In this document: positions 6,970 to 8,668 of the stretch, piece by piece | Numbering within the stretch: position 1 is the stretch's first letter | How the letters are laid out: every line of letters starts with the position of its first letter | Source: Ferrithrix thermotolerans DSM 19514 | Lineage (GTDB): Bacteria > Actinomycetota > Acidimicrobiia > Acidimicrobiales > Ilumatobacteraceae | Reading direction: 5' to 3' | Assembly: GCA_945860575.1 (NCBI GenBank) | Contig: CAMAQQ010000042.1 | Span: 1-8,668, forward strand | Length of the DNA: 8,668 bases | Notes under the pieces: model-generated | Told to the model about the DNA's origin: nothing | Seen by the model: the letters and a program-made list of their open reading frames with translations, nothing else | Database searches by the model: none | Program-made: the position numbers and the translations under genes

Positions 6970-7952
6970 CCGTGCTCGCAGTTGTCGAACACGATCGCGG
7001 AAACATCACAAGCGCATCGCTCGGTGTGCTCACCGCGGCGCGCAATCTTGCCAAGCAGATGAACACAAATTTCGAAGCCCTGACAATTGGCGCGAATGCC
7101 GATGCACTCAGCGAAGTTGTATCAAAATATGGTGCGACGACTGTGCACCAGGCCCACAACGCGATGCTCACCGACTTCGGGCCAGAAGCCTGGGGTGAGT
7201 CAGTTGCTCAGGTCGTGCGCAAAACCTCGCCAAGCGTCGTCATCGGCACGGGCACCGAACGTGGTCATGAAATAATCGCTCAAGCAGCCGCTCGTCTAGA
7301 CCTGCCGGCAGCGATGAATTGTCTCGAGTTCGACAAAGAGTTCAACGGGACACAGCCACTTAAAGTTGTACGCGCTCGTTGGGGTGGTTCACTGATGGAA
7401 GAATCACAAATTGATGCACCAATTAAACTCTTAACGCTTGCAAACCATATTGTTGAACCGCAAGAAGAATTGGCGACTACTCCAACAACCGTTTTATTGA
7501 TTGATGTTGATCTTGATGATTCAGTGACACAATCTTTTGTGCAAGACCGTGTCGAGCGTGTTGCCGGTGTCACTCTTGCAACCTCACCGGTCGTCGTCAG
7601 CGGTGGTCGAGGCGTTGGCTCGGCAGAAGCATTTGCACCGCTTGAAGAACTGGCTGGACTATTGAATGGCGTCGTGGGCTGCTCACGAGCGGTGACGAAC
7701 AACGGCTGGCGCAATCACACCGACCAGGTCGGTCAAACCGGTACCCGCATCGCACCAGACATCTACATTGCCTGTGGTATTTCAGGTGCGATTCAACACT
7801 GGGTTGGGGCGATGGCGTCAAAAAATATCTTGGCAATTAACACAGACGCACAAGCGAACATTGTCACCAAAGCGGGTTATGCCGTCATCGGTGACCTTCA
7901 TCTTGTCGTGCCTGCCATCTCAGCAGAGATTCGCAAGCGCCACCCAAAATAG
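6966..7952 (+). CDS. etfA: Electron transfer flavoprotein alpha subunit
   Basis: A 328-residue ETF alpha subunit, normal in length. The N-terminal domain (1 to about 165) begins MTVLAVVEHDRGNITSASLG and pairs with EtfB. The C-terminal FAD domain (about 205-328) shows the family motifs in order: VVSGGRGVGS at 210-219, GCSRAVTNNGW at 238-248, QVGQTG at 254-259, GISGAIQHWVGA at 271-282 and INTDAQANI at 291-299, ending with a GDLHLVVPAI segment. It holds the redox-active FAD that takes electrons from the partner dehydrogenase and delivers them to the membrane quinone reductase. The ATG overlaps the etfB stop as ATGA, so the subunits are translationally coupled and made in equal amounts. No [4Fe-4S] cysteine-rich N-terminal extension is present. 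It is the last gene of the tight cluster, with 84 bases before the methyltransferase gene. Confidence 0.96.
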   Translation: MTVLAVVEHDRGNITSASLGVLTAARNLAKQMNTNFEALTIGANADALSEVVSKYGATTVHQAHNAMLTDFGPEAWGESVAQVVRKTSPSVVIGTGTERGHEIIAQAAARLDLPAAMNCLEFDKEFNGTQPLKVVRARWGGSLMEESQIDAPIKLLTLANHIVEPQEELATTPTTVLLIDVDLDDSVTQSFVQDRVERVAGVTLATSPVVVSGGRGVGSAEAFAPLEELAGLLNGVVGCSRAVTNNGWRNHTDQVGQTGTRIAPDIYIACGISGAIQHWVGAMASKNILAINTDAQANIVTKAGYAVIGDLHLVVPAISAEIRKRHPK

Positions 7953-8036
7953 AACGGCTACAAATCGGTACATTTCATTGTACTTTTGGCACTTAAATAC
8001 GCCGAGAATGCCTTACTAAAACTAGAGTCATATCTC
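7953..8036 (+). promoter_or_regulatory. Intergenic region before the MttB-like gene; possible own promoter
   Basis: This is the only gap in the rightward cluster long enough for a promoter. It holds a small inverted repeat, GTACA-TTTCAT-TGTAC (7968-7983), which is too weak in stem and lacks the T-run of a terminator. TTGGCA at 7986-7991 resembles a -35 box, but no good -10 lies at the right distance. TAGAGT (8023-8028) fits the loose TANNNT -10 of actinobacteria and ends eight bases before the GTG, so a nearly leaderless transcript is possible. No copy of the TGATATATCA palindrome is present. Confidence 0.25.
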
Positions 8037-8668
8037 GTGACTACAGAGAATCTTGAACCAAATCGCCGTCGTGGTCGCGCGCGCACTGCTGGTAGCGAAA
8101 TCAAACTTCCTGAACAGAAACCCTTCAACCAGCCCCGCATGCGTTACGAGCCAACAAAAGTTCTCAGCGACGATGAACTCGAATCAATTCACTTGGCTAG
8201 TTTAAGAATTCTTTCTGAATATGGAATGGATTTTTTGGATCCTGACGCGCGAAACCTTTTGCAAAAAGCCGGTGCCAAAGTTACCGATCAACGCGTGCGT
8301 TTTGACCCTGAAATGGTTCTTGAAACAATCAAGACTTGCCCGAGTGAATTCAAACTACATTCTCGTAACCCCGCGCACACCTTAAATATCGGCGGTAATT
8401 GGATGGCCTTCGGCTCGGTGGCCAGCACCCCAAACTTCATTGGCCTTGATGGCGTGCGGCACCCAGGCACTCGCGCCGATTTTCAAGAACTTCTCAAGTT
8501 GACCCAAGTCTTCAACATTATTCATTTCAACAGTGGCTACCCGGTTGAACCGATTGATCTGCACGCATCAATTCGTCATATCGAAACTACATACGACTTG
8601 CTCACGATGACAGACAAAGCAATTCACTGTTACAGCCTTGGTCGACAACGCAATCGTGATGTGCTCGA
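8037..8668 (+). CDS. Trimethylamine/betaine methyltransferase, MttB superfamily (3' end outside window)
   Basis: The first 210 codons of an MttB-superfamily (COG5598-type) protein; complete members are about 480-520 residues, so the end is cut by the window. These TIM-barrel enzymes move a methyl group from a tertiary or quaternary amine to the cobalt of a corrinoid protein. Visible signs are an arginine-rich N-terminal tail (NRRRGRARTAG), LSDDELESIHLASLRILSEYG at about 43-63, FDPEMVLETI at 89-98, then FIGLDGVRHPGTRADFQELL at about 134-153 and the NSGYPVEPIDLH segment. The pyrrolysine or replacement position would lie in the missing half, so the classical TMA enzyme cannot be told from the non-pyrrolysine betaine type (MtgB-like), though the latter is far commoner in aerobes. 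No clear ribosome binding site precedes the GTG. The frame is open back to the etfA stop, with TTG at 7986 as an alternative start, but the basic tail fits the GTG. Position after etfBA suggests a shared pathway with the flavoprotein. Confidence 0.9.
   Translation, partial: MTTENLEPNRRRGRARTAGSEIKLPEQKPFNQPRMRYEPTKVLSDDELESIHLASLRILSEYGMDFLDPDARNLLQKAGAKVTDQRVRFDPEMVLETIKTCPSEFKLHSRNPAHTLNIGGNWMAFGSVASTPNFIGLDGVRHPGTRADFQELLKLTQVFNIIHFNSGYPVEPIDLHASIRHIETTYDLLTMTDKAIHCYSLGRQRNRDVL

Noticed and set aside
7280..7714. A 144-residue - strand reading frame opposite etfA
   Set aside because: It is rich in Ser, Thr, Arg and Ala, as expected from the complement of a GC-biased gene, and lies wholly opposite conserved EtfA sequence.
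7968..7983. GTACA-TTTCAT-TGTAC inverted repeat after etfA as a terminator or operator
   Set aside because: The arms are only five bases, there is no T-run, and it does not resemble the palindromes beside the regulator; it could arise by chance.
8037..8668. A pyrrolysine-containing MttB
   Set aside because: The diagnostic in-frame TAG position is in the missing second half, and the frame seen here has no internal TAG, so nothing supports or excludes it.

Overview
The window carries genes of an aerobic, heterotrophic bacterium. Base composition is about half G+C by eye. GTG starts, 4-base stop/start overlaps, weak Shine-Dalgarno signals and the protein families together suggest an uncultured aquatic actinobacterium, perhaps of the Acidimicrobiia. 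That placement is an impression from gene content and style, not a phylogeny. Coding density is very high. The only non-coding stretches are 3, 67, 18 and 84 bases long, so no gene-free stretch approaches 300 bases.

Left part (1-2912, + strand): the 3' end of an alkyl-sulfatase-like gene overlaps by four bases (GTGA) a complete, apparently cytoplasmic, formylglycine-type arylsulfatase of 778 residues. The two probably form a translationally coupled sulfate-ester hydrolysis unit. The sulfatase converges on the next gene with only three bases between the stop codons.

Centre (2916-3639): a GntR/FCD regulator on the - strand is divergent from the next operon. The 67-base divergent intergenic region holds two perfect palindromes, TGATATCA and TGATATATCA, centred 12 bp apart over a plausible -10 element. 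They are good candidate operators for the regulator.

Right part (3640-8668, + strand): first comes an 847-residue flavoprotein of the dimethylglycine/sarcosine dehydrogenase type, with an FAD oxidoreductase part fused to a folate-binding GcvT part. It is followed by etfB and etfA, which share an ATGA overlap, and by the 5' end of an MttB-superfamily methyltransferase. The simplest reading is a GntR-controlled demethylation pathway for a methylated amine or betaine. The MttB-like protein would move a methyl group from a quaternary or tertiary amine to a corrinoid protein. The flavoprotein would oxidise a further N-methyl group and hand the C1 unit to tetrahydrofolate as 5,10-methylene-THF. The adjacent ETF would carry the electrons to the respiratory chain. 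The exact substrate cannot be read from the sequence. All these families are known; the point of interest is the combination of a corrinoid-type and a folate-type demethylase with its own ETF under a shared regulator. I saw no RNA genes, mobile elements, CRISPR arrays, long repeats or convincing terminators.
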